Origin: Vicingaceae bacterium
Lineage (GTDB): Bacteria > Bacteroidota > Bacteroidia > Flavobacteriales_E > Vicingaceae
Reading direction: 5' to 3'
Length of the DNA stretch: 64,000 nucleotides
NCBI GenBank assembly: GCA_018402765.1
Contig: JAGYIE010000003.1
Location: 124,001-188,000 of the forward strand
How positions within the stretch are numbered: position 1 is the stretch's first letter; every line of letters starts with the position of its first letter. The notes beneath the pieces were generated by a model. That model did not search any database. It saw only the letters and a list, made by a program, of their open reading frames with translations, and was not told the origin of the DNA. Below, in pieces: positions 18,913 through 27,824 of the stretch. Position numbers and translations under genes: made by a program.

Positions 18913-19531
18913 GTCGCAAATGTATCAAGTTTTTATCAATCAATCTTCTATTACTTTTCAACAAAAAGAGACTTTAGATAATCTATTTTTGCCGTATAAT
19001 AATATAATAATTAATAGTTTAAGTCAAGTTTTGTTGATTGTAAATCGTCTTAAAGATGTGAATAATTCAGAGCACTTAATTTTACATGTAACTAAATTAG
19101 ATCTCATCTGGCATGAATTACAAGACAATGTTAAGGTTGTAGTAGCAGCTGGAGGTTTAGTTGAAAATAATCAAGGTGAATGGTTATTTATCTTTCGAAA
19201 TGGAAAATGGGATTTGCCGAAAGGTAAGCTAGAGGCCGGAGAAGAGATTGCTGAAGCAGCCGTTAGAGAAGTAGAAGAAGAGTGTGGGTTGTCTAATATT
19301 AAGCTTGGTAAAGCTCTTTCAACTACATTTCACATATATTGGATCAATGATGAAGTAATTTTAAAGCCTACCTATTGGTTTAAGATGAGTGTTCAAACCA
19401 TACAACAGCTATTGCCTCAAGAGGAAGAAGGGATTGAAACTGCAGAGTGGATTTCTCTTTATCAACTAGATAAAGTAAGAGAAAATTCCTATTCTTCAAT
19501 ATTGAAATTGTTAGATTCTGTTACTTCGTAA
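18911..19531 (+). CDS. NUDIX hydrolase
   Basis: A 206-residue protein. The first ~72 residues form an N-terminal extension with no recognised family; residues ~73-206 are a NUDIX domain. The NUDIX box GX5EX7REUXEEXGU is complete at residues ~105-127 (GKLEAGEEIAEAAV then REVEEECGL), so it should cleave an X-linked nucleoside diphosphate; the substrate is unknown. ATG 18911 (or the near ATG at 18920) is preferred over an in-frame upstream ATG at 18785, because the latter would run antisense through the start of pyrE. The 3' end overlaps the convergent TlpA-like gene by 11 bp. Confidence 0.86.
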   Translation: MSQMYQVFINQSSITFQQKETLDNLFLPYNNIIINSLSQVLLIVNRLKDVNNSEHLILHVTKLDLIWHELQDNVKVVVAAGGLVENNQGEWLFIFRNGKWDLPKGKLEAGEEIAEAAVREVEEECGLSNIKLGKALSTTFHIYWINDEVILKPTYWFKMSVQTIQQLLPQEEEGIETAEWISLYQLDKVRENSYSSILKLLDSVTS

Positions 19532-20891
19532 GATTATGTAAATACATTTCTAATCCTGAGTCATCAGGTTGAATAGCTTGATTACTTTCTATAAATCCTG
19601 TTGGATTAATCACAATATACGATGGAATAGTTTTTACCTGATAATTCTCCTTCACTGAAAAATCATTGCCGTAATGCAGGGTCGTCCAATTAAATTTAAA
19701 TCGGTTTACTGCTGCTTTGTAATCTTCGAAATTATCATCTAAATTGATGCTTATAAACGCTATTTTATCCCCATGTCTTTCTTCCAACACGCGAATAATT
19801 TGCATTTGCTTAACAGATGTTATATTCCAAGAGGCCCAAAAATTTAGATAAATATATTTCCCTTTATAATCAGATAGCTCTACTAAGTTTTTATTTTGGT
19901 TGTAAAGAGAAAAATTTGGCGCCTGAACGTCTTTTCCATAAAAACTAAGTTTAGTTAAAATGTTGGTAGCAATATTTTTATTTTCACTAGATTTTCCTTT
20001 TAGGCTAACTTCGTTAAGAATTTTTAAAGCACTTTTTTGATTAAAAACACCATCAAAATATACTTGGTATAATCCATTTATTAAAAACAACTCCGCAAAA
20101 GTTTCGCTTTCGTTTTTTAATTCAGATTTAATAATTTCAATAGCCCCTCTAGTATTATTTTCTAAGGTGAGTAGTTTTAGAATTTCAGACCCTTTATTTC
20201 CGATAATTAATCGCTTAAACATATTGTCATAGAACTGGTTAAAGAAATAAACATATTCTCTATTATTGTATGCAATCGCTCTATTATTTAAGTAGAGGTT
20301 ATTTAGTTCTTTTTTACTGTAGTAGGCGGCATCTTTTAGACTTGCACACGTGTAAGCTACGTATGTTTTAACATATGCATTTGTGGAGTATACTTCATTT
20401 AAAGTTACTTTTTTAACAAAAGCTTCTACAGCTTTTTCACCTTGTTTATTTGCTAATAAAACTGCATTTCGTTCAAAAAAAGTACTGTATTCGTTATTGA
20501 ATTTTTTTATCAATTGATTGATTCCATCAGTTTGAGGATAGCTAAAAGATATACTTAATTCTTTATCATATATTTTACTTCTATTCCATTCTTCATCATA
20601 ACTCAAAACAATATTGTAAACCTTTCCTTCTTCTATATACAAAAATGCCGATTTATCTTCTATGGTTAGTCTAACTTGGTTAACACCATCGATAGTAGTT
20701 GAAAGTTGAAATTTGCCATCTTTTATGGTGGTTTTAGATAGAATTACTTCTGTATTTGTGAAGTAATCACTTATTGCCGTCAGTCGAATTGTTTTATTAT
20801 CAAAGTCTTGAATTGTTCCTTTGATAACGGATTCACTAGCAGATGTATTATACCCAATTAAGGATAAGAATACAATAATTAAGTACCTCAT
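19521..20891 (-). CDS. TlpA-like thioredoxin-fold protein lacking the CXXC cysteines
   Basis: A 456-residue exported protein. Residues 1-18 are a signal peptide, residues ~20-110 look like a DUF4369-type beta domain, a helical middle runs to ~310, and residues ~315-456 are a TlpA/thioredoxin fold (APNFSLYNQNKNLVELSDYKGKYIY is split here by position only: its core is at ~316-340). The active-site segment reads FWASWNITSVKQM: the normal WCxxC is WNITS (residues 355-359), so both redox cysteines are missing. The cis-Pro loop TIPSYIVINP is kept. It cannot be a conventional thiol reductase; it may be a scaffold. It starts 9 bp after coaD. Confidence 0.82.
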   Translation of the reverse strand: MRYLIIVFLSLIGYNTSASESVIKGTIQDFDNKTIRLTAISDYFTNTEVILSKTTIKDGKFQLSTTIDGVNQVRLTIEDKSAFLYIEEGKVYNIVLSYDEEWNRSKIYDKELSISFSYPQTDGINQLIKKFNNEYSTFFERNAVLLANKQGEKAVEAFVKKVTLNEVYSTNAYVKTYVAYTCASLKDAAYYSKKELNNLYLNNRAIAYNNREYVYFFNQFYDNMFKRLIIGNKGSEILKLLTLENNTRGAIEIIKSELKNESETFAELFLINGLYQVYFDGVFNQKSALKILNEVSLKGKSSENKNIATNILTKLSFYGKDVQAPNFSLYNQNKNLVELSDYKGKYIYLNFWASWNITSVKQMQIIRVLEERHGDKIAFISINLDDNFEDYKAAVNRFKFNWTTLHYGNDFSVKENYQVKTIPSYIVINPTGFIESNQAIQPDDSGLEMYLHNLTK

Positions 20892-20900
20892 GAGAATAGT

Positions 20901-21353
20901 TTAAAGTTCAAACGGAAGAAACTGATTGGCATTTCCTCCATTGCGAATAATATCACGTACAATAGAAGAATTTATTGCTGCTAATTTTGGATCGGTGAAT
21001 AAAAAAATTGTTTCTAGATCGGGTTGTAAATTTTTATTCATTTGAGCGATAGATTTTTCGAACTCAAAATCTACTGTATTGCGAAGTCCGCGTATAATTG
21101 TAGTTGCATTATTCTTCTTACAAAAATCAATTGTTAGGCCTTCATACGACTTTACTAAAACCCCCTTTAGGTGCTTCGTAGCAGCTTGTATCTGTTCGAT
21201 TCTATCATCAATAGGGAAAAGTCCGCTTTGCTTAATGCTGTTAAAGCCGACAGCAACAATAATTTCATCAAATAGAGGAATAGATCGTTCTATAATATCA
21301 AGATGTCCCAATGTGATTGGATCAAATGAACCCGGAAATACGGCTACCTTCAT
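20901..21353 (-). CDS. coaD: Pantetheine-phosphate adenylyltransferase
   Basis: CoaD carries out the penultimate step of coenzyme A synthesis, transferring AMP to 4'-phosphopantetheine. The 150-residue protein has the nucleotidyltransferase start KVAVFPGSFDPITLGHLDII with the TxGH motif, the TTIIRGLRNTVDFEFE substrate loop, and the C-terminal SSIVRDIIRNGG. Length and motifs are those of the bacterial enzyme. It lies 12 bp after rsmD, and this rsmD-coaD pairing is common in bacteria. Confidence 0.97.
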   Translation of the reverse strand: MKVAVFPGSFDPITLGHLDIIERSIPLFDEIIVAVGFNSIKQSGLFPIDDRIEQIQAATKHLKGVLVKSYEGLTIDFCKKNNATTIIRGLRNTVDFEFEKSIAQMNKNLQPDLETIFLFTDPKLAAINSSIVRDIIRNGGNANQFLPFEL

Positions 21354-21365
21354 AATCGTAAAAAA

Positions 21366-21899
21366 TTAGTGTTGGAATAAACTGAAATGGACATTTCCAA
21401 ATTTGCGCGTCATTACTAAATTTGGGTGATCGTCATAGTTGATGTCTTTAGGATGTTCCATTATAAAGATACCATTTTGCTTTAACAAACTACCTTTTAA
21501 TAGTTCATCAGGTAGCCCTTGACTTTCTTTAAGTCCATAGGGTGGGTCTGCAAATATTAGATCATACACCCCAAATGACTTTTTAACCACTGAAAAGACA
21601 TCGCTTTTTAAAACGTTGATTTGGTTAAAATTTAAATCTTCAGCGGTCTTTCTAATGAAATTAATACAGCTTCTTTCTTGATCTACCGCGGTTATAAGAC
21701 TCGCTCCTCTTGATGCAAATTCGAATGAAATATTACCTGTTCCGGAAAATAAGTCAAGAACTGTAATTTCCTCAAAGTCAATACGGCTGTTTAGTATATT
21801 GAACAGCCCCTCTTTAGCAAAGTCTGTTGTTGGTCTGACAGGTAAATTTTTTGGAGCTAAAAGTCGTTTACCTTTATAAATTCCACTAATTATGCGCAC
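21366..21899 (-). CDS. rsmD: 16S rRNA (guanine966-N2)-methyltransferase RsmD
   Basis: A 177-residue SAM-dependent methyltransferase that modifies G966 of 16S rRNA. Visible: the N-terminal MRIISGIYKGKRL with the PVRPTTDFAKEGLFNIL substrate segment, the SAM-binding VLDLFSGTGNISFEFASRG (residues ~47-65), and the catalytic DPPYG near residue 118. It overlaps the end of the DUF3822 gene by 10 bp, and coaD follows 12 bp later, so all three are translated from one transcript. Confidence 0.94.
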   Translation of the reverse strand: MRIISGIYKGKRLLAPKNLPVRPTTDFAKEGLFNILNSRIDFEEITVLDLFSGTGNISFEFASRGASLITAVDQERSCINFIRKTAEDLNFNQINVLKSDVFSVVKKSFGVYDLIFADPPYGLKESQGLPDELLKGSLLKQNGIFIMEHPKDINYDDHPNLVMTRKFGNVHFSLFQH

Positions 21900-22747
21900 A
21901 AGTATTGTTGTATTAAAAGATAATATTGGTGTGGTTCTGCTAATCGAAGAGGCTGTGAATAGTCTACTTGATTCGGCAATTCCCGTAATTTTATTTCCTT
22001 AATGTATTTATAAAGTAAATCATAGATTTTACTTTCCTCAACTATTTTTCCTGAAATGTAAAGTTCTGTTGTTTCTTGACTCAATCCCAATTGCTCCATT
22101 ACATAAAGTAGGAAGTAAATCACGTCTTCCGCTGTTTTGTAATCAAAGGTATTTTGCAGCTGTAGCTTGTTGTTTTTAAATGCTACAATGTCTATACTTT
22201 TCCTATTGAATTGGATGTGAATATATTCATTTTTAATTGATTGATGAAGAGAAGATTCAATTAGTGTGGAATTTTGATGTAAGAATTGAGTTGAAGGGAA
22301 ATATTTTAAAATTACATTAAACAGGGATTCTGAAAAAGAATAACAATTAACTATTTCACTTCTTAAAAGTCTATCAAATTTAAGTTGATTAAGACTTGTC
22401 GATCCTGCGTTTAGTGACAAATAGTCTGATAACTTATTTTCTTCAAATAGAGCAGAGGGAATAAGTGTGTTTTTATACTGATTAAAACTTGCTGTTACAG
22501 ATTTGAACGTTCCTTTCAGCCATTGGTCTTCTGCAAAGATCGAATCGATAAATTCTGCAATGGTTTGATTAGATGCGTTTGAAATAACATATTCTCCAAT
22601 TCCGATAAACTTTCGTTCTTGCAAATGAAAGAGAGCAAAACAAAAACCATCTATGCTAATTTGTAGCGATAGATGGTAATTATTTTTTGATTCCTCAGTT
22701 CTAGAATGATCGAATTGATAAAATACAGGCTTAATGCTTCCTGTCAT
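21890..22747 (-). CDS. DUF3822 family protein
   Basis: A 285-residue protein of the Bacteroidota-specific DUF3822 family, which has an actin/ASKHA-like layout: LSLQISIDGFCFALFH at the N-terminus, a mid-protein FNRKSIDIVAFKNNKLQLQNTF strand pair and a late ETTELYISGKI segment. Its function is unknown, but it is recurrently found just before rsmD and coaD. ATG 22747 is preferred; an in-frame ATG at 22798 would overlap the upstream gene by 44 bp. Its stop overlaps rsmD by 10 bp. Confidence 0.8.
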   Translation of the reverse strand: MTGSIKPVFYQFDHSRTEESKNNYHLSLQISIDGFCFALFHLQERKFIGIGEYVISNASNQTIAEFIDSIFAEDQWLKGTFKSVTASFNQYKNTLIPSALFEENKLSDYLSLNAGSTSLNQLKFDRLLRSEIVNCYSFSESLFNVILKYFPSTQFLHQNSTLIESSLHQSIKNEYIHIQFNRKSIDIVAFKNNKLQLQNTFDYKTAEDVIYFLLYVMEQLGLSQETTELYISGKIVEESKIYDLLYKYIKEIKLRELPNQVDYSQPLRLAEPHQYYLLIQQYLCA

Positions 22748-22754
22748 ATTTTTA

Positions 22755-23336
22755 TTATTCCCAGTTTCCGCTGGTCGTAGGATCTTCCATTGAACCAACT
22801 TTTAAATCTTTTTCTAAGTCGACGTTTTCATTTTTCGTATCCAATCCTTTTAAGAATTGGCCATACTTGGCCGATACTTCAAAAACGTTAACATTTACTT
22901 TGTTTTTCTCAATTTTAGCTGCGTCAATTTTAAAAATTTCGCCACCTGAGAAAGGGATAAATTTCAATGAATCTATATTTACTCCTTTTAAAACAGTGTC
23001 AATAACGGCAATCATTGTAGTATCTCTGCTTACAATACCCATTTCAACCGCTTGTTGCTCAGTTAACGTATCAGGAACTGTTCCAATCGCTTTGATTAAA
23101 GAAATTGAATCAAATTTCACAAAGTTGAATAATTCGTCAAATGTCTTCGCATAGCGCTTTTTTTCAGCCTTAAATTCTGTTTGTGCTGTTCTAATATCAA
23201 TTAGTTTTTCTACCACTACGCCCTGACGGTAGCCTAGTTTCTCTTCAAAAACAATTCTACTGTTAACACTATCATAAACAAGGTACGCAAGGACAATTGC
23301 TGCCACTAAAAGTAATGCTTGAATCGCGATTTTCAT
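22755..23336 (-). CDS. Conserved Bacteroidota protein with N-terminal membrane anchor
   Basis: A 193-residue protein with one N-terminal membrane helix (ALLLVAAIVLAYLVYDSV) and an external domain. The segment just after the helix, RQGVVVEKLIDIRTAQTEFK followed by YAKTFDELFNFV, resembles the alpha-helical stalk of type II secretion/pilin-like proteins, but there is no prepilin cleavage site. The C-terminus is acidic. No function is known. It is first in the operon leading to DUF3822, rsmD, coaD and the TlpA-like gene, with a -7 box 39 bp upstream. Confidence 0.7.
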   Translation of the reverse strand: MKIAIQALLLVAAIVLAYLVYDSVNSRIVFEEKLGYRQGVVVEKLIDIRTAQTEFKAEKKRYAKTFDELFNFVKFDSISLIKAIGTVPDTLTEQQAVEMGIVSRDTTMIAVIDTVLKGVNIDSLKFIPFSGGEIFKIDAAKIEKNKVNVNVFEVSAKYGQFLKGLDTKNENVDLEKDLKVGSMEDPTTSGNWE

Positions 23337-23375
23337 TTCCTAAATATATTTATCTGTTACAAAGATTGAATCTGC

Positions 23376-23383
23376 CAAATGTA
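23376..23383 (-). promoter_or_regulatory. -7 box upstream of the DUF3822-rsmD-coaD operon
   Basis: On the minus strand this is TACATTTG, a perfect TAnnTTTG match. It is 39 nt upstream of the first gene. No TTTG lies at 17-23 nt. Confidence 0.4.
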
Positions 23384-23501
23384 TGCAGAAAGCTTTTTTA
23401 AAAGCTTTACAAAACTACAATTTTTTATGCTCTGTCAAAATTAATAAATCATTAATAGTTCTCTTACCTTTATGCTTTCTTAAATGAACTAAAAAGTTTC
23501 C

Positions 23502-24923
23502 ATGTCTAACGCTTTTATCGACTTATTTATTTCGCAGATGGGCCATACGCCTACAAACGACCAAATGGTCCTTATAGAGCGAATGGGTCGATTTGTAACC
23601 AAGCGAGATGGACACTGGGCATACATTATAAGAGGATACGCAGGAACAGGTAAAACCACCACGGTAGGCGCGTTAGTAAAAGCACTACCAATCGTTGGAC
23701 AGCAGTCAGTTTTATTAGCCCCAACAGGTAGAGCTGCGAAAGTTCTTTCCAATTTTGCTGGTAAGAAAGCATTTACCATTCACAAAGCAATTTATCAAAT
23801 AAAGAGTGGGGCAGATGGGCTATCTCGATTTTCTCTTACAGCCAATAAAAGTCAAAATACTGTATTTATTGTTGATGAGGCATCAATGATATCAGATGTT
23901 GGTGGCTTATCGTCATCAAAATTTGGCTCGAGCAGAAGCCTTTTGGATGATCTAATGGAATTTGTGTTCAGTGGTCATAACTGCAAGCTTATTTTTATTG
24001 GTGATATCGCTCAATTGCCTCCTGTTGGTATGGATATTAGCCCTGCATTGGAGCCCAAGCAATTAAAAGCGAATTATCCAATAGAGTTAAAAGGTGCAGA
24101 GTTAAAGGAAGTGGTTCGACAAAAAGAAGAATCAGGTATTTTGTACAATGCAACTAAGTTAAGAGCGAGTTTAATGGGTAAAAATATGGAGATTCAGTTT
24201 GAAGTTGCTCCGTATGATGATGTTTATAGAATTACAGGTGAAGATTTGGAAGATGTTTTAAACACGGCTTACTCTGCCGATAGCGAAGATGACACGATAG
24301 TAATTTGCCGCTCGAATAAAAGAGCCAACTTATTTAATGGTGAGATTCGTCAGCGTATCCGTTGGATGGAAAATGAAATAGCCACAGGAGAATACATAAT
24401 GATTGTTAAGAACAACTACTTCTGGCTAGACGAAAAATCAAAAGCAGGGTTTATTGCAAACGGAGATATAGCAGAAATTCTTCGATTAGGAAATACTGAG
24501 ATACTGTATGGTTTTCGATTTATTGATGCCACTTTACGATTAGTTGATTATCCTGATGAACCCCCAATTGACGTAAAGCTGTTGCTAGATTCACTGTCTT
24601 CTGAAAGCCCTGCTTTACCGGCTGAAGATGCTCAGCGTTTGTTTAATAGCGTAATAGAAGATTATGCAGATGAGCCCAATAGACAAAAAAAATATGAGTT
24701 GTTAAAAAAGAACCCTTACTTTAATGCACTTCAGATAAAATTCGCTTATGCTATAACTTGTCATAAATCACAAGGCGGACAGTGGAAGAATGTTATTGTT
24801 GATCAGGGCTATTTAACAGAAGAAATGATTGATGTAGCCTACATGCGTTGGCTTTACACTGCCATTACAAGAGCCACCTCCAAGTTATACCTATTAAATT
24901 TTAATGATCGATTTTTTAATTAA
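23502..24923 (+). CDS. RecD/Pif1-like ATP-dependent DNA helicase
   Basis: A 473-residue superfamily 1B helicase. Walker A is GYAGTGKTTT near residues 45-54, motif II is FIVDEASMI near 124, a GDIAQLPPVG motif III follows near 170, and the C-terminal UvrD-like half ends with the conserved YAITCHKSQGGQW and YTAITRATSKLYL motifs. It is shorter than full RecD and lacks the N-terminal RecD domains, so it is a stand-alone helicase as found in many Bacteroidota. The last 8 bp overlap the end of the convergent PorE-like gene. Confidence 0.9.
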   Translation: MSNAFIDLFISQMGHTPTNDQMVLIERMGRFVTKRDGHWAYIIRGYAGTGKTTTVGALVKALPIVGQQSVLLAPTGRAAKVLSNFAGKKAFTIHKAIYQIKSGADGLSRFSLTANKSQNTVFIVDEASMISDVGGLSSSKFGSSRSLLDDLMEFVFSGHNCKLIFIGDIAQLPPVGMDISPALEPKQLKANYPIELKGAELKEVVRQKEESGILYNATKLRASLMGKNMEIQFEVAPYDDVYRITGEDLEDVLNTAYSADSEDDTIVICRSNKRANLFNGEIRQRIRWMENEIATGEYIMIVKNNYFWLDEKSKAGFIANGDIAEILRLGNTEILYGFRFIDATLRLVDYPDEPPIDVKLLLDSLSSESPALPAEDAQRLFNSVIEDYADEPNRQKKYELLKKNPYFNALQIKFAYAITCHKSQGGQWKNVIVDQGYLTEEMIDVAYMRWLYTAITRATSKLYLLNFNDRFFN

Positions 24924-27705
24924 GTCCTAAAGCATTTTCATAAGTTCCCTTAACTAGATCTATCATTAATAACCTTTTATCTTTATAGAATGGAGTAATC
25001 CATGCATCCTTAGTTCCATTTTTAATGATTTGTTGTCGTAAAACCTCTGCATCGCTAAATGTTTTAAAATCACCTTGTGTAAATCGTGTTATGGCATCAC
25101 CATAGTTTCTAATTTTAGGTTCTCCAAATGCTAATAGGTGAGCATATTTAAAATTATTGGGCTTTCTATATGCACCAATTTGCACTTCAAAATGTAAATC
25201 TGGGTGGCAGATAGGTCCTACTAGTTTTAATAGTCGGTTGTAATTTTCTTCTTCTTGGATATCTTTTAGTATAAATGCAGTAAAAGCTTCGAGCGTGTAT
25301 TTATCGCAAGGGTCTTTCATTAAGTCCAATTTCTTTGCTTTGATTTGATCATCGGTTGGCAAGGTAGATTTACTTTCAGCATCTTTTGCGGTTTCATTTT
25401 CACTAGGTTGAAATTGAGCTATTATTTCTTGATCTGTGGCTTCACCTGTTTCAACTTTTGTAGACCCTTCGTCAGGCAATGATGAAGGGTCTGCAGGAAT
25501 TCCTTCTTCTTTTTCTAGAGTTGGTGTAATGGCTGCAACATCCTCTTTAGTTTTACTTATTTCCACCTCTTCGTTCGTTGAGGTGTTTGGCTCTAGTCCA
25601 TCCAAGGTGAACTCTTGTGTAAATTCATCCACTGTTTTTCGCTGTCCAAAAACAAAAACGGTTATAAATGCATCAGCAGCAAGAGGTTCTCTCTCAATGA
25701 GCATGTCTCTGAAATTTTCAGCAAACTCTAATGTTTCAAAAGGCCCAAAGGTATATCTGTGAAATCCGTCATCATACAGTTTTCTTGATATTTTACCGTA
25801 CTTATTAAGTTCAATTAATTGAAAATCATTTGTATCCTTAAATGCACCTAATTCAACTTTAAAAGACAATCCTGCTATCTTTTTATCATTTGCAGATTCC
25901 AATCCTCCGCCTGCTAATTCATCTGTTTTAGCGGCCTCTCTTAATTCTCTATTGAATTTTTTTAGTTTAGAAATTTGTTGATTTAAATCAATATTAGAAT
26001 ATTCTATACTATCGCCTGCAAATTCTTTAACTCTTAAGATTTGTTCATTTAGCTTGTCTTGTAATGATGGTTCATTTTCTTTGAGTGATTCTAACTCTTC
26101 TCGTTCTTTTTTAGGCGTTTCATTTGTATATAAATTTATATTATGATTCACCTGAATAAATGTTTCTACAGATTCTACATCAATATATTCATAAGTGGTT
26201 TTAGCTCCCTCTATCTCTATGGCAATTCTGTATTTTTTGCCTGGAATTAGGGAAAGCATAAATTGCCCTGATTTGTCGTCAGAAACGGTACTACTTGCAT
26301 ATTCGCCTGTTTGAGCATCAGAAGCTACTATATCAGCTTTTATGGCTTGACCGTCTGCTCTAGTAACTCCTACAAGCAATGTTAATATTGGTCGTTTCCC
26401 AAAATGACCTGGACTTACTACATAGATATCATTACCACCATAAGAGTCTTCTTTGCCTGCAGATGAATAATAGCCTCTAGAACCATCAGCTGTTAATACG
26501 TAATATCGATCATCTTCAATCGTATTTACAGGGTAACCTATATTAGTAGGGGCATCCCAAACTCCTTCATCTAAGTAAGTGTAGAAAATGTCATATCCAC
26601 CAATACTGTTATGCCCTTTTGAACTATAATATAAGGTTCGTCCATCGGGATGGATGAAAGGCGCATCCTCATCATAGCGGGTATTGATTGTTGGGCCTAA
26701 ATTTTGAACATTACCCCAATCGCCATTGGATTTTAGTTCTGCTTTGTAGATATCTCGACCACCATAGCCTCCTGGACGTTCACTTGTAAAATAAAGAGTT
26801 TTTTCATCACTTGATAGACTTGCGCTGCCTTCCCACCACTCCGAGTTAATTTCTGAATTTAATATAGATGGAGTCGTCCATGCACCTTTTTTAAGCTCAC
26901 TTAAATAGATATCTCCGGCGTTCTTATTACTGCTTTTGTATGTAAATAATTTATTTCCACTTGCAGAAATTGCAATACCTGCATCGTGCTTACTAGAGTT
27001 GATATTACTTCCAATGCTTCTTGGGCTAGACCATTCGTCTCCTGATTTGTACGAAATCATTATATCTTCATAATATTCTCCTTTTGGATCGCTATTGCCT
27101 GCTCTATCCATTCTGCCGCCTATACTTTTCTCACCTCTATACGTAAAAATAAGTATGCGTTCATCGGGAGTAATTATGGGTACATATTCTTCGTATTTTG
27201 TATTGATAGGTGATCCAATGTTTTTAATTACTAACGCTAAACTGTCTGATACTATACTTTTAGCATTTTTACAGTTAGCTATAAATAGTTTAGCCTTTTC
27301 CCTTTCTTCTGCAAGTAAGTCAGGATTGTTTAAGTATTCGTTGAAATAGTTAATTGCATTGTCAAACTCATGATTGACTGCATAAGCACGACCAATGAAA
27401 AAATTAACCTCAGCGTATTCAGGATTTTTCTTTTTTACATCAAGAAGGTACGTCAATGACTCTTCTTTTTTATCAGTTAAAAAAGTATAACAAATTCCAA
27501 TCATCAACTCGTAATAGAGATCGTTTGGATTGGCTTTGTTTAACCGCTCAAAGATCGTTGCAGCAGTGCTATAATATCCATCGTTATAGTAGCCTTCTCC
27601 TTTTTGAGTAAGTAGTTTTACTTCTTTTTTCGAAAAAACTTCTTGTGCAAATAGGTTTGACGATATAATCGCTATAAAAATTAAGCTGGTCGTTATATTC
27701 TTCAT
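24916..27705 (-). CDS. PorE-like PD40 protein with two SPOR-like repeats
   Basis: A 929-residue exported protein. Order of parts: signal peptide (residues 1-20), TPR-like helices (~25-135), a PD40/WD40-like propeller with repeated EDAPFIHPDGRTLYYSS-type and SERPGGYGGRDIY-type motifs (~170-435), a carboxypeptidase-regulatory-like beta domain (~440-530), a coiled coil (~540-600), a SPOR-like domain (~613-695), an acidic low-complexity linker (~695-800) and a second SPOR-like domain (~838-925). The first three parts match PorE, a T9SS envelope protein that ends in a peptidoglycan-binding OmpA domain. Here SPOR-like repeats, which bind glycan strands in other proteins, sit in its place. A periplasmic scaffolding role is inferred. 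Confidence 0.78.
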   Translation of the reverse strand: MKNITTSLIFIAIISSNLFAQEVFSKKEVKLLTQKGEGYYNDGYYSTAATIFERLNKANPNDLYYELMIGICYTFLTDKKEESLTYLLDVKKKNPEYAEVNFFIGRAYAVNHEFDNAINYFNEYLNNPDLLAEEREKAKLFIANCKNAKSIVSDSLALVIKNIGSPINTKYEEYVPIITPDERILIFTYRGEKSIGGRMDRAGNSDPKGEYYEDIMISYKSGDEWSSPRSIGSNINSSKHDAGIAISASGNKLFTYKSSNKNAGDIYLSELKKGAWTTPSILNSEINSEWWEGSASLSSDEKTLYFTSERPGGYGGRDIYKAELKSNGDWGNVQNLGPTINTRYDEDAPFIHPDGRTLYYSSKGHNSIGGYDIFYTYLDEGVWDAPTNIGYPVNTIEDDRYYVLTADGSRGYYSSAGKEDSYGGNDIYVVSPGHFGKRPILTLLVGVTRADGQAIKADIVASDAQTGEYASSTVSDDKSGQFMLSLIPGKKYRIAIEIEGAKTTYEYIDVESVETFIQVNHNINLYTNETPKKEREELESLKENEPSLQDKLNEQILRVKEFAGDSIEYSNIDLNQQISKLKKFNRELREAAKTDELAGGGLESANDKKIAGLSFKVELGAFKDTNDFQLIELNKYGKISRKLYDDGFHRYTFGPFETLEFAENFRDMLIEREPLAADAFITVFVFGQRKTVDEFTQEFTLDGLEPNTSTNEEVEISKTKEDVAAITPTLEKEEGIPADPSSLPDEGSTKVETGEATDQEIIAQFQPSENETAKDAESKSTLPTDDQIKAKKLDLMKDPCDKYTLEAFTAFILKDIQEEENYNRLLKLVGPICHPDLHFEVQIGAYRKPNNFKYAHLLAFGEPKIRNYGDAITRFTQGDFKTFSDAEVLRQQIIKNGTKDAWITPFYKDKRLLMIDLVKGTYENALGLN

Positions 27706-27824
27706 CGTTTTAAGATAAGGTACATCTTTTCGATAAAAGTAGAAATTAATGTATTTAACAAATGTTCATAAATCTATAGTTATCAACATAAAAATCTTAA
27801 CAAACTTGTTCTCTAGATTCTAAT

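Noticed and set aside
27706-27824. Hairpin TAGATT/AATCTA after the hydrolase-OsmC gene
   Set aside because: Six base pairs with a 2-nt loop and no T run; it overlaps the stop codon and is not a terminator.
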